Shown in pieces: positions 19,228 to 28,386 of a stretch of 64,000 nucleotides of DNA. Under the pieces are notes generated by a model, which did no database searches, was not told the DNA's origin, and saw only the letters and a list, made by a program, of their open reading frames with translations. The DNA comes from JACDAN01 sp963834825. GTDB taxonomy: Bacteria > Actinomycetota > Thermoleophilia > Gaiellales > Gaiellaceae. Within the stretch, counting starts at the first letter, position 1. The number at the start of each line of letters is the position of its first letter. Where the stretch lies: NCBI GenBank assembly GCA_963834825.1, contig CAWICZ010000014.1:124001-188000 (forward strand). Reading direction: 5' to 3'. The translations under genes and the position numbers were made by a program.

Positions 19228-19785
19228 TCAGGCGGCTGAGCGCAGCACGGAGTACTTGGCGCAGGCGAAATCCCCGTTCCGGCCAAGCTCGTCGAGACGC
19301 AGCTCGATCCGGCGGGGCAGCAGAGGCGCACCCGCACCCAGCGTGACCGGCGCGATCTGGGCGATGACCTCGTCGAGCAGCCCGACATCGGCGAACTGAC
19401 CGGCGAGGTCGCCGCCTCCGACGATCCAGACGTTCCGCTCACCTGCGGCTTCCACCATCTCCTCGTGCACCGTTCCGATCTCCGCGCTCGTGAACTCGAT
19501 CTGCGAGTCGGGGACAACCGGGAGCCGGCGGTGTGTGAAGACCCAGCATGGGATGTCGTACGGCCACTTCCACTCCGCCGGATCCTTGTCCCCGAACTCG
19601 TGGTCGAGGATCCATTCGTAGGTCGTCGACCCCATCGCCATCGCACCGACGTTGGCGATGAAGTCACCGTAGTTCAACGGCCCGTCCTCCTCGCGCTTAC
19701 GGGTGAACAGCCAGTCGAGCGAGTTGTCGGGATCGGCGATGAAGCCGTCGAGGGTGGTCGCCGTGTAGTACTGGGTGAGGCTCAC
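19228..19785 (-). CDS. Dihydrofolate reductase / RibD C-terminal family protein
   Basis: A 185-residue reductase-fold protein (TQYYTATTLDGFIADPDNSLDWLF, MGSTTYEWIL, NVWIVGGGDLAGQF, DEVIAQIAPVTLGAGAPL). These match the RibD-C/DHFR-like family common in actinobacteria, which bind NADPH. It is not the housekeeping folA, and its substrate is unknown. GTG 19785 is the start. Its TGA abuts the GTG of the DHA2 exporter, which suggests a two-gene operon. Confidence 0.87.
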   Translation of the reverse strand: MSLTQYYTATTLDGFIADPDNSLDWLFTRKREEDGPLNYGDFIANVGAMAMGSTTYEWILDHEFGDKDPAEWKWPYDIPCWVFTHRRLPVVPDSQIEFTSAEIGTVHEEMVEAAGERNVWIVGGGDLAGQFADVGLLDEVIAQIAPVTLGAGAPLLPRRIELRLDELGRNGDFACAKYSVLRSAA

Positions 19786-19872
19786 GATGCACTTCTTTCT
19801 CGATGGACTGCCGGACGCCGCCTGTCAGCGGCGACGTTAACGGTCTCGCCGGCGTTGCTTCGCGGCAGGCGA

Positions 19873-20079
19873 TCAGTCACCGACGGTGGATACTGCGACG
19901 ACCACGAACACCGCGAGCACGAACGCGGCGAGGACGATCAGCCCCTCGACGAAGAGCTGGAACGTCGAACGTGGGCCCGTGGCGGGGGCGCCGGTCCCGC
20001 GGCGTACTCCCCGCACCGCCCAACCTGCGAGGGGCGCGAGGATCAGGATCGCCAGGACGACGGCGATCAGCGTCCGCAT
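19873..20079 (-). CDS. Small membrane protein, 68 aa
   Basis: Two predicted membrane helices (TLIAVVLAILILAPLAGWAV, and LFVEGLIVLAAFVLAVFVVV) are joined by a basic loop of about 20 residues rich in Arg, Gly and Pro. ATG 20079 is the only sensible start. The family is not recognised. It lies between the reductase and a divergently transcribed VOC gene. Confidence 0.55.
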   Translation of the reverse strand: MRTLIAVVLAILILAPLAGWAVRGVRRGTGAPATGPRSTFQLFVEGLIVLAAFVLAVFVVVAVSTVGD

Positions 20080-20233
20080 GTCCGCTCGCGATCACGTGAC
20101 GTGGTGGCCACGGTCCTTCGCATCGTCGCAGGCGTGGGCCGCACTCGGCCGCGTGCCTGGCCAGCGGCCTGTGGACGGTAAGTCACACATTCGGCGCGAT
20201 TGCGCCTTGACGAAAAGGGAAGGGAGTAGCGAG

Positions 20234-20647
20234 ATGAGTGAGTTGAAGGGCTTCGGAAACGTTGTGTTCCCGGCGCGCGACCTCGAGGCCGGGGTTGCGG
20301 CCTGGGGTGCGATGCTCGGCCAGGAGCCGGCCTTCGTCGGCGACGACTTCGCCGCCTTTAGCGGCCGCGGCATCGAGGTCGGGCTGACCGCAGCGCCGTG
20401 GGTGGACCACCCTCTCGTGTTCTGGAAGGTCGATGACGTCGAAGGCGCGCACCGCGCGCTCGTTGCCCGAGGCGCGACTCCCCTCGGCGAGATCGCCGAT
20501 GGCTCGCTTGCAGAGCTCGGCACCGTCGAGATCACGAACGGCGACCCGGCGACTGGCATCGTCGACGTCCCCGGCGGTCGGCTTGCCGTGCTCAGGGCGC
20601 CGGACGGGAACCTGATCGGGCTCACGCAGGACCCAGCCGGCGCCTAG
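20234..20647 (+). CDS. VOC-family (glyoxalase-like) protein
   Basis: A 137-residue VOC-fold protein (GFGNVVFPARDLEAGVAAWGAML, then HPLVFWKVDDVEGAHRALVARG, GTVEITNGDPATGIVDVPGGRLAVLRAPDGNLIGL). It is a second member of the family in the window and differs clearly from the one at 16835. Metal ligands are not fully conserved, so binding rather than catalysis is possible. ATG 20234 is preceded by GGGAAGGGAG. An upstream extension of the frame is unlikely to be translated. Confidence 0.85.
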   Translation: MSELKGFGNVVFPARDLEAGVAAWGAMLGQEPAFVGDDFAAFSGRGIEVGLTAAPWVDHPLVFWKVDDVEGAHRALVARGATPLGEIADGSLAELGTVEITNGDPATGIVDVPGGRLAVLRAPDGNLIGLTQDPAGA

Positions 20648-20657
20648 TTTTCCGGGT

Positions 20658-21404
20658 ATGCACGACCCCGACGGCTACTTTGGCGAGCGCGTCGCCGCGA
20701 GGTACGACGAGTCCGAGGCGGGGATGTTCGACCCGGCGGCGGTGGATCCCGTCGTCGACTTCCTCGTCCAACTCGCGGGGGAGGGTCGGGCGCTCGAGCT
20801 CGGGATCGGGACCGGCCGAATTGCGCTCCCGCTCGCGCAGCGTGGGGTGCGGGTGCACGGCATCGAGTTGTCGAAGGCGATGGCCGCGAGGCTGCGCGAA
20901 AAGCCGGGCGGCGAGGACATCGGCGTGACGATCGGCGACTTCTCGACGACGACCGTGGACGGAACCTTCTCCGTCGCGTACCTGGTGTTCAACACGATCG
21001 GGAACCTCACGACGCAGGCGTCACAGGTCGCGTGCTTCAGCAATGTCGCGGCGCACCTCGACCCCGGTGGCTGCTTCGTGATCGAGGTCGGAATCCCCCA
21101 GCTCCAGCGGCTGCCGCCGGGCGAGACGATGCGCGTCTTCCACGCGAGCGAGACGCACTGGGGCGTCGACGAATACGACGTCGCGACGCAAGGCCTGACG
21201 TCGCACCACTTCGAGCTCGTCGACGGTCGCTTCGAGCGAAACTCGGTTCCCTTCCGGTACGTGTGGCCGGCGGAGCTCGACTTGATGGCACAGCTCGCGG
21301 GTCTGAGTCTGCGCGAGCGCTGGGGCGGGTGGAAGCGGGAGCCGTTCACGAGCGACAGCCGCAAGCACGTCTCGGTGTGGGAGCAGCCGGAGGCGGCGCC
21401 TTGA
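20658..21404 (+). CDS. Class I SAM-dependent methyltransferase
   Basis: A 248-residue methyltransferase with the SAM-binding motif ALELGIGTGRIALPLAQRGV (about 47-66), the acidic second-strand end VHGIELS and motif II-like FSVAYLVFNTIGNL. The substrate domain is C-terminal. It follows the VOC gene by 10 nt and its TGA overlaps the TTG start of the FAD oxidase, so the three genes probably form one operon, perhaps modifying the same small molecule (inference). Confidence 0.9.
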   Translation: MHDPDGYFGERVAARYDESEAGMFDPAAVDPVVDFLVQLAGEGRALELGIGTGRIALPLAQRGVRVHGIELSKAMAARLREKPGGEDIGVTIGDFSTTTVDGTFSVAYLVFNTIGNLTTQASQVACFSNVAAHLDPGGCFVIEVGIPQLQRLPPGETMRVFHASETHWGVDEYDVATQGLTSHHFELVDGRFERNSVPFRYVWPAELDLMAQLAGLSLRERWGGWKREPFTSDSRKHVSVWEQPEAAP

Positions 21405-22777
21405 GCGGGCCGTTGCGCAAGTTCGCCGACACCTTTCCCGGTGAGGTCGTGCTGCCCGGCGACCCGGAGTACGACTCGGCTCGGGTCGTCTGGAACGGGA
21501 TGGTCGACCGGCGACCGGCGGTCGTCGCCCGGCCGACGGGTGCCGCCGACGTCGTTGCCGCCGTTCGCTTCGCGCGGGAGCAAGACCTCGTCATCGCCGT
21601 CAGAAGCGGCGGCCACAGCATCTCGGGGCTATCGACCTGTGACGATGGGATCGTCATCGACCTCTCGCGGATGCGCGGCGTACAGGTCGATCCCGAGCGG
21701 CGGACAGCGCGGGCACACGGCGGTGCTCTGCTCCAAGAGCTCGACCACGAAGCGCAGGCGTTCGCGCTCGTCTGTCCGGTCGGTGTCATTTCCCATACGG
21801 GCGTCGCGGGACTGACGCTCGGGGGCGGCATGGGCCGGCTGCAGAGGAAGTTCGGCCTGACGATCGACAACCTGCTGTCGGCGGACGTCGTCACCGCAGA
21901 CGGCCGGCTCGTGCGCGCGAGCGAGGAGGAGAACGCCGAGCTGTTCTGGGGCCTCCGGGGCGCGGGCGCGAACTTCGGGATCGCGACATCGTTCGAGTTC
22001 CGGCTCCATCCGCTCGACCCGGTGATCACCTTTGGGAGCGTGATCCATCCGGTCGACCGGGCCCGCGACCTCGCTTCGCTCGTCCGCGAAGCGGTCGAAG
22101 CCGGCCCAGACGAGCTCTGGCTCAGCTTCGGTATCGGCCTCGCCATACCCGCCGAGAGCTTCCCGCCCGAGGTGGCCGGAAGGCCGGTCGCGCTCGTCTC
22201 CGCTCTCCATTGCGGCCCCGTCGGGCAGGCCGAGCGAGATCTCGCCCGGCTCCGCGCGTTCGGGCCGCCGGTCGTCGATTCGATCGAAGCCAGGCCGTAC
22301 CTCGAGGTCCAGCAGCGCAATGACGAGGCGATGGCGTGGGGCCGCCGCTTCTACATGAAGAGTGCGTTCCTTCCCGCGCTGACCGACGAAGTCGTCGCCC
22401 TCGGCGTCGAGCACGTCTCGCGGGTTCCGGACGGAGCCGACGGCGGCATCACGGCCTGGGCGTGGGGGCGTGCGATCGCGGAGGTGCGGGAGGAGGACAC
22501 GGCGTTCACGGGCCGCGACGCAACTTTCTGGATCGCCGCCGAGATCCTCTGGGAGGATCCGGCGCTGGACGAGCGCTGCCGCGAGTGGGGCCGTGCCGTC
22601 ATGGCGGACATGGCGCCGTTCGCGTCGGAGGGTCGGTATGTCAACGACGTCGCTGAGTCGGGCGAAGCCGTGACCCGTGCGATCTACGGCAATCCGAAGT
22701 ACGAGCGTCTCGTGGCGCTCAAGCGGGCGTGGGATCCCGACAACGTTTTTCGCCTGAACCACAACGTGCGGCCGTAA
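21401..22777 (+). CDS. FAD-linked oxidase of the berberine-bridge type
   Basis: A 458-residue PCMH-type flavoprotein. RSGGHSISG near residues 68-76 contains the His that binds FAD covalently in this family; the second, Cys-linked site of bicovalent members appears absent (the aligned position is Ser in ISHTG). The FAD-binding segment continues with GVAGLTLGGGMG, and the C-terminal BBE motif region (YGNPKYERLVALKRAWDPDNVFRLNHNV) is present. Such enzymes oxidise sugars, alkaloids or other secondary metabolites. TTG 21401 overlaps the upstream TGA in TTGA. Confidence 0.9.
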   Translation: MSGPLRKFADTFPGEVVLPGDPEYDSARVVWNGMVDRRPAVVARPTGAADVVAAVRFAREQDLVIAVRSGGHSISGLSTCDDGIVIDLSRMRGVQVDPERRTARAHGGALLQELDHEAQAFALVCPVGVISHTGVAGLTLGGGMGRLQRKFGLTIDNLLSADVVTADGRLVRASEEENAELFWGLRGAGANFGIATSFEFRLHPLDPVITFGSVIHPVDRARDLASLVREAVEAGPDELWLSFGIGLAIPAESFPPEVAGRPVALVSALHCGPVGQAERDLARLRAFGPPVVDSIEARPYLEVQQRNDEAMAWGRRFYMKSAFLPALTDEVVALGVEHVSRVPDGADGGITAWAWGRAIAEVREEDTAFTGRDATFWIAAEILWEDPALDERCREWGRAVMADMAPFASEGRYVNDVAESGEAVTRAIYGNPKYERLVALKRAWDPDNVFRLNHNVRP

Positions 22778-22801
22778 CAGCGCGGGCGTGAGAATACGGA
22801 C

Positions 22802-23152
22802 GTGGCCTCGTACGCCCTCAATGAGCGCGCGGTCGAGCACGCGAGACAGCTGATCGACGCACACCAGTACGTCCTCCAGAGCGAGTGGGGTGACGTTCAA
22901 CCGACTGCCAAGGACGAAAATGCCTTCCTCGAGTCGCACTCATGGGCCGAGTACGCGGCGTGGCACCTGGGCCTGACCGAAGGTGCGAGCGACGACACCA
23001 AGGCTCGCTACGCGTTCGTCTACGGGGACTTCCGGCGCGTCCATCGGATGGGGTTGATCGCGTCTCACTACCGAGCGGCAGAGTGGGGGCACAAGGAGAT
23101 CGAGCTCGCCGCCCACGACCTCCTGCAGCACCTCGACAACACGCGGGCGTAG
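22802..23152 (+). CDS. Hypothetical protein, 116 aa
   Basis: A soluble, mostly helical protein (NERAVEHARQLIDAHQYVLQSEWG, AEYAAWHLGLTEGASDDTKARYAFVYGDFRRVHR, EIELAAHDLLQHLDN). The regular pattern and the GTG start 24 nt after the FAD oxidase stop support it as the last gene of that operon. I recognise it only as an actinobacterial-looking conserved hypothetical protein. Confidence 0.65.
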   Translation: MASYALNERAVEHARQLIDAHQYVLQSEWGDVQPTAKDENAFLESHSWAEYAAWHLGLTEGASDDTKARYAFVYGDFRRVHRMGLIASHYRAAEWGHKEIELAAHDLLQHLDNTRA

Positions 23153-23161
23153 GCCGGCTGG

Positions 23162-25102
23162 CTAGGCCCGTCTTGGGATCGTGCCGCTGACGGGCTCGTA
23201 GCGGTCGAACTCGCATTCCAGGACGCCCTCGCCGCGGGTCAGGCGGGGCAGCTCGCGCCGCAGCTCTTGGACGCAAGCCACGGGAATGTCGCCCTCCAGC
23301 GCGCAGGTCGAATCCCGGATCGCCGGTGTCTCCGGGACGGCGCGCAGCCGTGCCAAAGCGGGCAAGAGCGAGCCAAGCGTGTCCGCTGGGATGTCGAGGC
23401 GGAACCGGTCGATCGGTTCGCACACGACCGTTCCGGCCTGTTCTAGCGCCTGCCTGAGGACGACCGGGGTGAGCTTCCTGAAGTCGGCGGCGGTGCTCAG
23501 CGGTCCGCGTGTTGCCGGAGGCCCGTCAGCCGAGCTGTAGGTGCATTCGGTCATCGTCACGGTGCAGTCGGTGACGCGCCAGCCGAAGATGCCTTCCAGC
23601 AGGCTGCCGCGGACGTACTGGCCCATCCGGTCCGCGAAGTTCTGAGCGGTTTTGTAGATGTAGAGGGGCATCGAGTCTTGTCCGACTTGCAGCCGGAAGT
23701 CGATGCCGGAGTCGCTCGGTGCGGGATCGACGCGGAGGCCGACCGTCGCGCGAAACGGATTCGACTCCGTGTTGAGGATCTCAACGGCCTCGCCCGTGCC
23801 GATCGGGCGTTCGATGCAGATCGTGGTCGTCTCGCGGAAGCCGACGTCGAGGCCGAAGTCGTTCGCCAGCGTGGCCTGGATGACCTCCTTTTGGACCTCG
23901 CCGTAGAGCGAGACGGAGATTTCCTGCCGGATGTCGTCCTGTCGGACGTCGATGAGCGGGTCCTGCTCGGCAAGCTGCGCGAGTGCGACGCGGAGTGCGC
24001 CCTTGTGCTCGGGGTCGCTGGGGACGACGACCGTTTCCAGGGTCGGCGGGGCGAAGTGGTGCTCCGGGGTCGCTCCCGAGTCGCCGATCGTGTCGCCGAT
24101 CTGGACCTCGCCGAGCCCCCAGAGCTTCCCGATCTGCCCTGCGGACACCGACGGACGCTGGACTGCCGAGCCGCGGTCGAAGACGCTGATCGCCGTCACC
24201 TTCCGCTCGACGTCCTGGCCGAATCTCAGCCGATCCCGCGTCTGCACCGCGCCCGAGAACATTCGGACGTACGCGATCTTCTCTCCCGTTGGCCCGCGCT
24301 CGATCTTGAACACCGAGCCTCTCACGGGGCCGTCGCCGTTGCCGTCGGCCGCAGGCAGTAGCTCGGCGATCCCCGCCGTGAGCGAATCGACGCCGGCTCC
24401 GGTGAGGGCAGAGCCGAAGAACACCGGATGGACTAGTGCCCTCGCGACCTGCGCAGCGAGCTCCTCACGGAGTCGCCGGTAGGAAAGGCCGGCGTCGTCG
24501 TCGACGTACGCGGCCAGGATCGCGTCGTCGTGCTCGGCCAGCGCCGCGGCCAGCGTGGCCGAGAAAGCAGCGTCGGTCTCGCCGTAAGGTGCGAACTCGG
24601 CGTCGCGCGTGCCCAGCCGGCGCGCCGAGCCCAGCGGGACGATCGCCGGCGTCAGCCGCTCCGAGATGACCCGCAAGACGCGTTCGCAGTCCGCGCCGCG
24701 TCGGTCGATCTTGTTCACGAAGATCAGGGTCGGAACGCGCAACCGCTGCAGCGCTCGCATCAACACAGGCGTCTGCGGCTGCACGCCTTCCACGGCGGAG
24801 ATCACGAGCACGGCGCCGTCGAGCACGCTCAAGACGCGCTCGACCTCGGCGATGAACTCCGGATGGCCGGGGGTGTCGATCAGATTGACGGTGACGTCAT
24901 CGATCTCGAATGACACGACTGCAGACTTGATCGTGATCCCGCGCTGCTGTTCCAGCGCGAGCGAATCCGTCTGCGTCGTGCCTGCATCGACGCTTCCGAT
25001 CTCGTCGATGACTCCGGCTGCATAGAGCAGCCGCTCGGTGAGAGTTGTCTTACCGGCGTCTACGTGCGCCAGGATTCCCAAGTTCAGCGTTCGTTGCAGC
25101 AA
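23162..25102 (-). CDS. TetM-like ribosomal protection GTPase (EF-G paralogue)
   Basis: A 646-residue translational GTPase of the TetM/TetO/OtrA type, which removes tetracycline from the ribosome in characterised members. The G motifs are AHVDAGKTT (12-20), DTPGH (76-80) and NKID (130-133). It has the domain III and elongation-factor domain IV and V order and is shorter than EF-G, as in the Tet group. Whether it gives resistance is unknown; many soil actinobacteria carry such paralogues. TTG 25102 is supported by GGAGGG eight bases upstream. It stands alone, with no tetracycline efflux or regulator gene nearby. Confidence 0.88.
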   Translation of the reverse strand: MLQRTLNLGILAHVDAGKTTLTERLLYAAGVIDEIGSVDAGTTQTDSLALEQQRGITIKSAVVSFEIDDVTVNLIDTPGHPEFIAEVERVLSVLDGAVLVISAVEGVQPQTPVLMRALQRLRVPTLIFVNKIDRRGADCERVLRVISERLTPAIVPLGSARRLGTRDAEFAPYGETDAAFSATLAAALAEHDDAILAAYVDDDAGLSYRRLREELAAQVARALVHPVFFGSALTGAGVDSLTAGIAELLPAADGNGDGPVRGSVFKIERGPTGEKIAYVRMFSGAVQTRDRLRFGQDVERKVTAISVFDRGSAVQRPSVSAGQIGKLWGLGEVQIGDTIGDSGATPEHHFAPPTLETVVVPSDPEHKGALRVALAQLAEQDPLIDVRQDDIRQEISVSLYGEVQKEVIQATLANDFGLDVGFRETTTICIERPIGTGEAVEILNTESNPFRATVGLRVDPAPSDSGIDFRLQVGQDSMPLYIYKTAQNFADRMGQYVRGSLLEGIFGWRVTDCTVTMTECTYSSADGPPATRGPLSTAADFRKLTPVVLRQALEQAGTVVCEPIDRFRLDIPADTLGSLLPALARLRAVPETPAIRDSTCALEGDIPVACVQELRRELPRLTRGEGVLECEFDRYEPVSGTIPRRA

Positions 25103-25226
25103 GCGTCATACCCTCCGAATAGGTCGCAAAGCCATTCGCGATGGACATGAACGCTGCGCGCATCTCCGCTCCTTGGTCGCTCGGCGCTTGTAGTCAGGAG
25201 TTAAGCACAGGAGCATTGACCCCTAC

Positions 25227-26108
25227 GTGAGCCACGATGAGGCGTACCCCGAGACCCCGGCGGGCTGGAGCACGGTCGCGCGCAGGCGGGTCGGGCCCTT
25301 TACGACCCATGTGACCTATCGGCAGCCCGACGGCACCACCGTTGGCTGGTCCTCGCGCGTCCATCGCAAGCACGCCTCGCTGCGCTCTCATGTCCGCGAA
25401 GGCGTCTGGTGGGCGCCGCGCCGCGCTTCCTGGTGGATCGGCATCCTCTTCGCCGTCGGCTCGGCCTGCTTCTTCGTCGCCCCCTTCCCCGGCTTCGTCG
25501 AGCTCGTCGGCTCCGCCGCCGACGGGCTCGTGTTCTTCGTCGGCTCGCTCTTCTTCACCTCGGCCGCCGTGCTCCAGTACCTGGAGACCGTGAACGCGGA
25601 CCGCGGGCCCGCTGCAACGAGACGTCAACGATTGCGGGTCGTCACCTTCGAGCCGCGACGCATCGACTGGTGGAGTTGTGTCGTCCAGGTCGCGGGGACG
25701 CTCCTGTTCAACGTCGATACTTTCCGCGCGCTGCAGACGGGGATCGAGTCAACGTCGTACGACCGGCTCGTCTGGACGCCCGACGCACTCGGCTCGCTCT
25801 GCTTCCTCGTCTCCGGCTACCTCGCCTACCTGGAGGTGTGCGGCAGGCCTGCTTGCCGCCCGCGGCGAGCGCTCGAGTGGTGGATCGCGGCCGTCAACCT
25901 GCTCGGCTGCGTTGCCTTCGGCATCGCCGCGATCGCGTCTTACTTCGTCCCGTCGCATGGAAGCGTTATCGACCTCGCCGCCGCGAACGGCTGGACAGCG
26001 TTCGGTGGCCTCTGCTTCCTCGTCGGGTCAGTGCTGCTCTTGCCCGAGAGCGCTCCCGCCGCCGACGCCGGTGATCCGACAGACGTTACGACGGCGGTTG
26101 CGGCGTGA
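25227..26108 (+). CDS. Polytopic membrane protein, 293 aa
   Basis: After a 60-residue soluble N-terminus, about six or seven hydrophobic helices follow (WWIGILFAVGSACFFVAPF, LVFFVGSLFFTSAAVLQYL, GSLCFLVSGYLAYLEVC, AVNLLGCVAFGIAAIASYF, GGLCFLVGSVLLLPES). The repeated G(S)xxFxxGS(x)xF pattern suggests an internal duplication and recalls YrhK-like membrane proteins, though I am not sure of that assignment. Its last 23 nt overlap the convergent amidotransferase gene. The function is unknown. Confidence 0.7.
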   Translation: MSHDEAYPETPAGWSTVARRRVGPFTTHVTYRQPDGTTVGWSSRVHRKHASLRSHVREGVWWAPRRASWWIGILFAVGSACFFVAPFPGFVELVGSAADGLVFFVGSLFFTSAAVLQYLETVNADRGPAATRRQRLRVVTFEPRRIDWWSCVVQVAGTLLFNVDTFRALQTGIESTSYDRLVWTPDALGSLCFLVSGYLAYLEVCGRPACRPRRALEWWIAAVNLLGCVAFGIAAIASYFVPSHGSVIDLAAANGWTAFGGLCFLVGSVLLLPESAPAADAGDPTDVTTAVAA

Positions 26109-26919
26109 ACGGGTGAATCTCGTCCTGCCCCTCGCGGACGACGCCCCAGCTCGACTCGGGAACCTCGTTCCAGGCGCCTGGAAGGTCGCCGAGCGGCTCC
26201 GAGACGACGAGCCGCGATTCGTCCGAGACCATTTGGAGCACTGGATTGTCGGGGTGCAGTTCACGGAGTGTGCTCACGTCCGTTGAGAAGAAGAGCGAGC
26301 GTGACTGCCCCTCGCTCGAGTAGCGGAAGGCCCAGATCTGGGTGCCGTCGCTCGTTGCCACCGTCATCTGGATCGGATGCTCGACGCCGTGCCGCCTGCC
26401 GGTCTCTTCGATGAGCCCGACCGCACGCGCGACCGCGCCGGGCGGGTCGTCCTCGAGCCCGAGCGTGCGCGCCAGGAAGAAGAACAGCTCGGAGTCGGTC
26501 GAGCCCTCGATCGCCGCGTAGAGCTTGGGATCGACGGCGAGCGCGAGGTCGCGCTTGAGCTTCGAGAACTCCCGAATGAGCCCGTTGTGCATCCAAAGCC
26601 AGCGTCCGTGACGGAACGGGTGGCAGTTCGTCTGCTGGATCGGCGATCCCGAGGAGGCTCGGATGTGCGCGAACACGATTGGTGATTCGATGTGCGCCGC
26701 CAGTTCTCGCAGGTTGCGGTCGTTCCAGGCCGGCTCGATGCTGTGGAAGACCCCCGGGGTCTCTTCGGCTCCGTACCAGCCGATCCCGAAGCCGTCACCG
26801 TTCGTCGTCTCGGCGCCGAGCCTCGAATGGAGGCTCTGGTCGATGAGCGAATGCTTCGGCTTCAGAACCAGCTCCTCGATCAGCACCGGAGAGCCGTAGT
26901 ACGCAAGCCATCTACACAC
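26086..26919 (-). CDS. Class II glutamine amidotransferase
   Basis: A 277-residue Ntn-type amidotransferase. Cys2, exposed after Met removal, is the nucleophile (MCRWLAYYGSP), and the glutamine pocket is represented by TTNGDGFGIGWYG and HIRASSGSP...NCHPF plus MHNGLI. It resembles the YafJ/EgtC group, which use glutamine or gamma-glutamyl amides as substrates. It starts at GTG 26919, only 14 nt after the glutamate decarboxylase stop, so a shared role in glutamine/glutamate turnover is plausible. Confidence 0.88.
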   Translation of the reverse strand: MCRWLAYYGSPVLIEELVLKPKHSLIDQSLHSRLGAETTNGDGFGIGWYGAEETPGVFHSIEPAWNDRNLRELAAHIESPIVFAHIRASSGSPIQQTNCHPFRHGRWLWMHNGLIREFSKLKRDLALAVDPKLYAAIEGSTDSELFFFLARTLGLEDDPPGAVARAVGLIEETGRRHGVEHPIQMTVATSDGTQIWAFRYSSEGQSRSLFFSTDVSTLRELHPDNPVLQMVSDESRLVVSEPLGDLPGAWNEVPESSWGVVREGQDEIHPFTPQPPS

Positions 26920-26933
26920 GTTGAACTCCTTCG

Positions 26934-28325
26934 CTAGTGATGGAAACCCGCAGCGCTCGCGCTGTCGTGGACCGGCGCCTGCTGTTTCTCCAGGCGCGGG
27001 AGCTGTCGCTCGATGTCGCTCACGAGCAGATCAGCGAGATCATGGGTGAAACCGCGCCGAACGACGACGCGAAGTGCGGCCAGGTCCTCACGGTTCTTCG
27101 GGAACGTGTACGCCGGCACCTGCCAGCCACGCTCGCGCAGCGCGTTCGAGACGTCGAAGACCGTGTAATTCTCGATCTCGTCCGCGAGCCTGAACGCGAA
27201 CACCGGTAGCTCGTCGCCCTTCGTGATCAGCTCGAACGGCCCCAGCTCACCGATCTTGGCGGACAGGCGAGTCGCAACCTCGCGCGCATAGCCCTGCACC
27301 TTCCGGTAGCCGTCGAAACCGAGACGGAGGAAGTTGTAGTACTGGGCCACGACCTGAGCACCCGGCCGGGAGAAGTTGAGGGCGAACGTCGGCATGTTGT
27401 CGCCGAGGTAGTTCACCCAGAAGATCAAGTCCTCGGGCAACGAGGCGGCATCCCGCCATACGACCCAGCCGACGCCCGGGTACACGAGCCCGTACTTGTG
27501 CCCGGAGGCGTTGATCGAGGCGACGCGCGGGAGCCGGAAGTCCCAGGCGACATCCGGATCGAGGAAGGGAGCGACGAATGCTCCCGATGCGCCGTCGACG
27601 TGGACGGGGACGTCGATGCCCGTCTCGCTCTCGAAGGCGTCGAGCGCGCCGCAGATCTCCTCGACCGGCTCGTACGAGCCGTCGAAGGTCGAGCCGACAA
27701 TGGCGATGACCCCGATCGTGTTCTCATCGCAGTGCTTGACAGCCTCCTCCGCCGACAGATTGAAGCGGTCGCCCTCCATCGGGACGAGCCGCATCTCGAC
27801 GTCCCAGTAGTTGGCGAGCTTCTCCCAACACACCTGGACGTTGATGCCCATGACCAGGTTGGGCTTGTCGGTCGGCTTGCCCTCGGCGGCCCGACGCTTC
27901 TGCCAGCGCCGCTTGAGGGCCAGCCCGCCGAGCATCGCGGCCTCGCTCGACCCGGTCGTCGAGCAGCCGGTCGCCTCTTCCGCGTCAGGCGCATGCCAGA
28001 GTCGGCTCAGGATGTTCACGCAGCGCGCCTCGATCTCCGCCGTCTGCGGGTACTCGTCCTTGTCGATCATGTTCTTGTCGAAGCATTCGGCCATCAGCTT
28101 CTCGGCCTGCGGCTCCATCCACGTCGTGACGAACGTGGCCACGTTCAGACGGGCGTTGCCGTCGAGCATCAGCTCGTCGTGAATCACTTGATACGCAACA
28201 TCCGGCGGAAGCTCGCCGTCCGGCAGGCGATGCCGCGGAACTTCTGCGCCTTCGCGCGTGAAGAGCGGCGGCACGGACAGAGTCGCCGTGGAGCTTTGCG
28301 GAGCCTTCGGGTGCTTGAGCGTCAC
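26934..28325 (-). CDS. gadB: Glutamate decarboxylase
   Basis: A 463-residue PLP enzyme that converts glutamate to GABA and CO2 while consuming a proton. PLP-binding Lys277 lies in NASGHKYG; the cofactor-binding TGSSEAAMLGG (124-134) and VHVDGASGAF are present. Length and C-terminus match GadB/Gad. GTG 28325 follows GGGGAG. It heads an operon with the amidotransferase: together they could convert glutamine to glutamate and then GABA. No GABA antiporter (GadC) is adjacent; the DMT transporter upstream is of a different type. Confidence 0.94.
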   Translation of the reverse strand: MTLKHPKAPQSSTATLSVPPLFTREGAEVPRHRLPDGELPPDVAYQVIHDELMLDGNARLNVATFVTTWMEPQAEKLMAECFDKNMIDKDEYPQTAEIEARCVNILSRLWHAPDAEEATGCSTTGSSEAAMLGGLALKRRWQKRRAAEGKPTDKPNLVMGINVQVCWEKLANYWDVEMRLVPMEGDRFNLSAEEAVKHCDENTIGVIAIVGSTFDGSYEPVEEICGALDAFESETGIDVPVHVDGASGAFVAPFLDPDVAWDFRLPRVASINASGHKYGLVYPGVGWVVWRDAASLPEDLIFWVNYLGDNMPTFALNFSRPGAQVVAQYYNFLRLGFDGYRKVQGYAREVATRLSAKIGELGPFELITKGDELPVFAFRLADEIENYTVFDVSNALRERGWQVPAYTFPKNREDLAALRVVVRRGFTHDLADLLVSDIERQLPRLEKQQAPVHDSASAAGFHH

Positions 28326-28367
28326 GCGCTCCCCTTTCTCCTTGACAGGAGCCCGAGTATCGCACTA

Positions 28368-28386
28368 GCGCTGGCTACGCCAGCGC
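28368..28386 (-). terminator. Hairpin at the end of the DMT transporter gene
   Basis: GCGCTGGC (28368-28375) and GCCAGCGC (28379-28386) pair around TAC and overlap the stop codon of the transporter gene. It would separate that gene from gadB on the same strand. No T-run follows. Confidence 0.5.

Noticed and set aside
21401..22777. Bicovalent FAD attachment in the berberine-bridge-type oxidase
   Set aside because: The His site is present, but the Cys in LVCPVG does not align with the second attachment position, which is Ser here.
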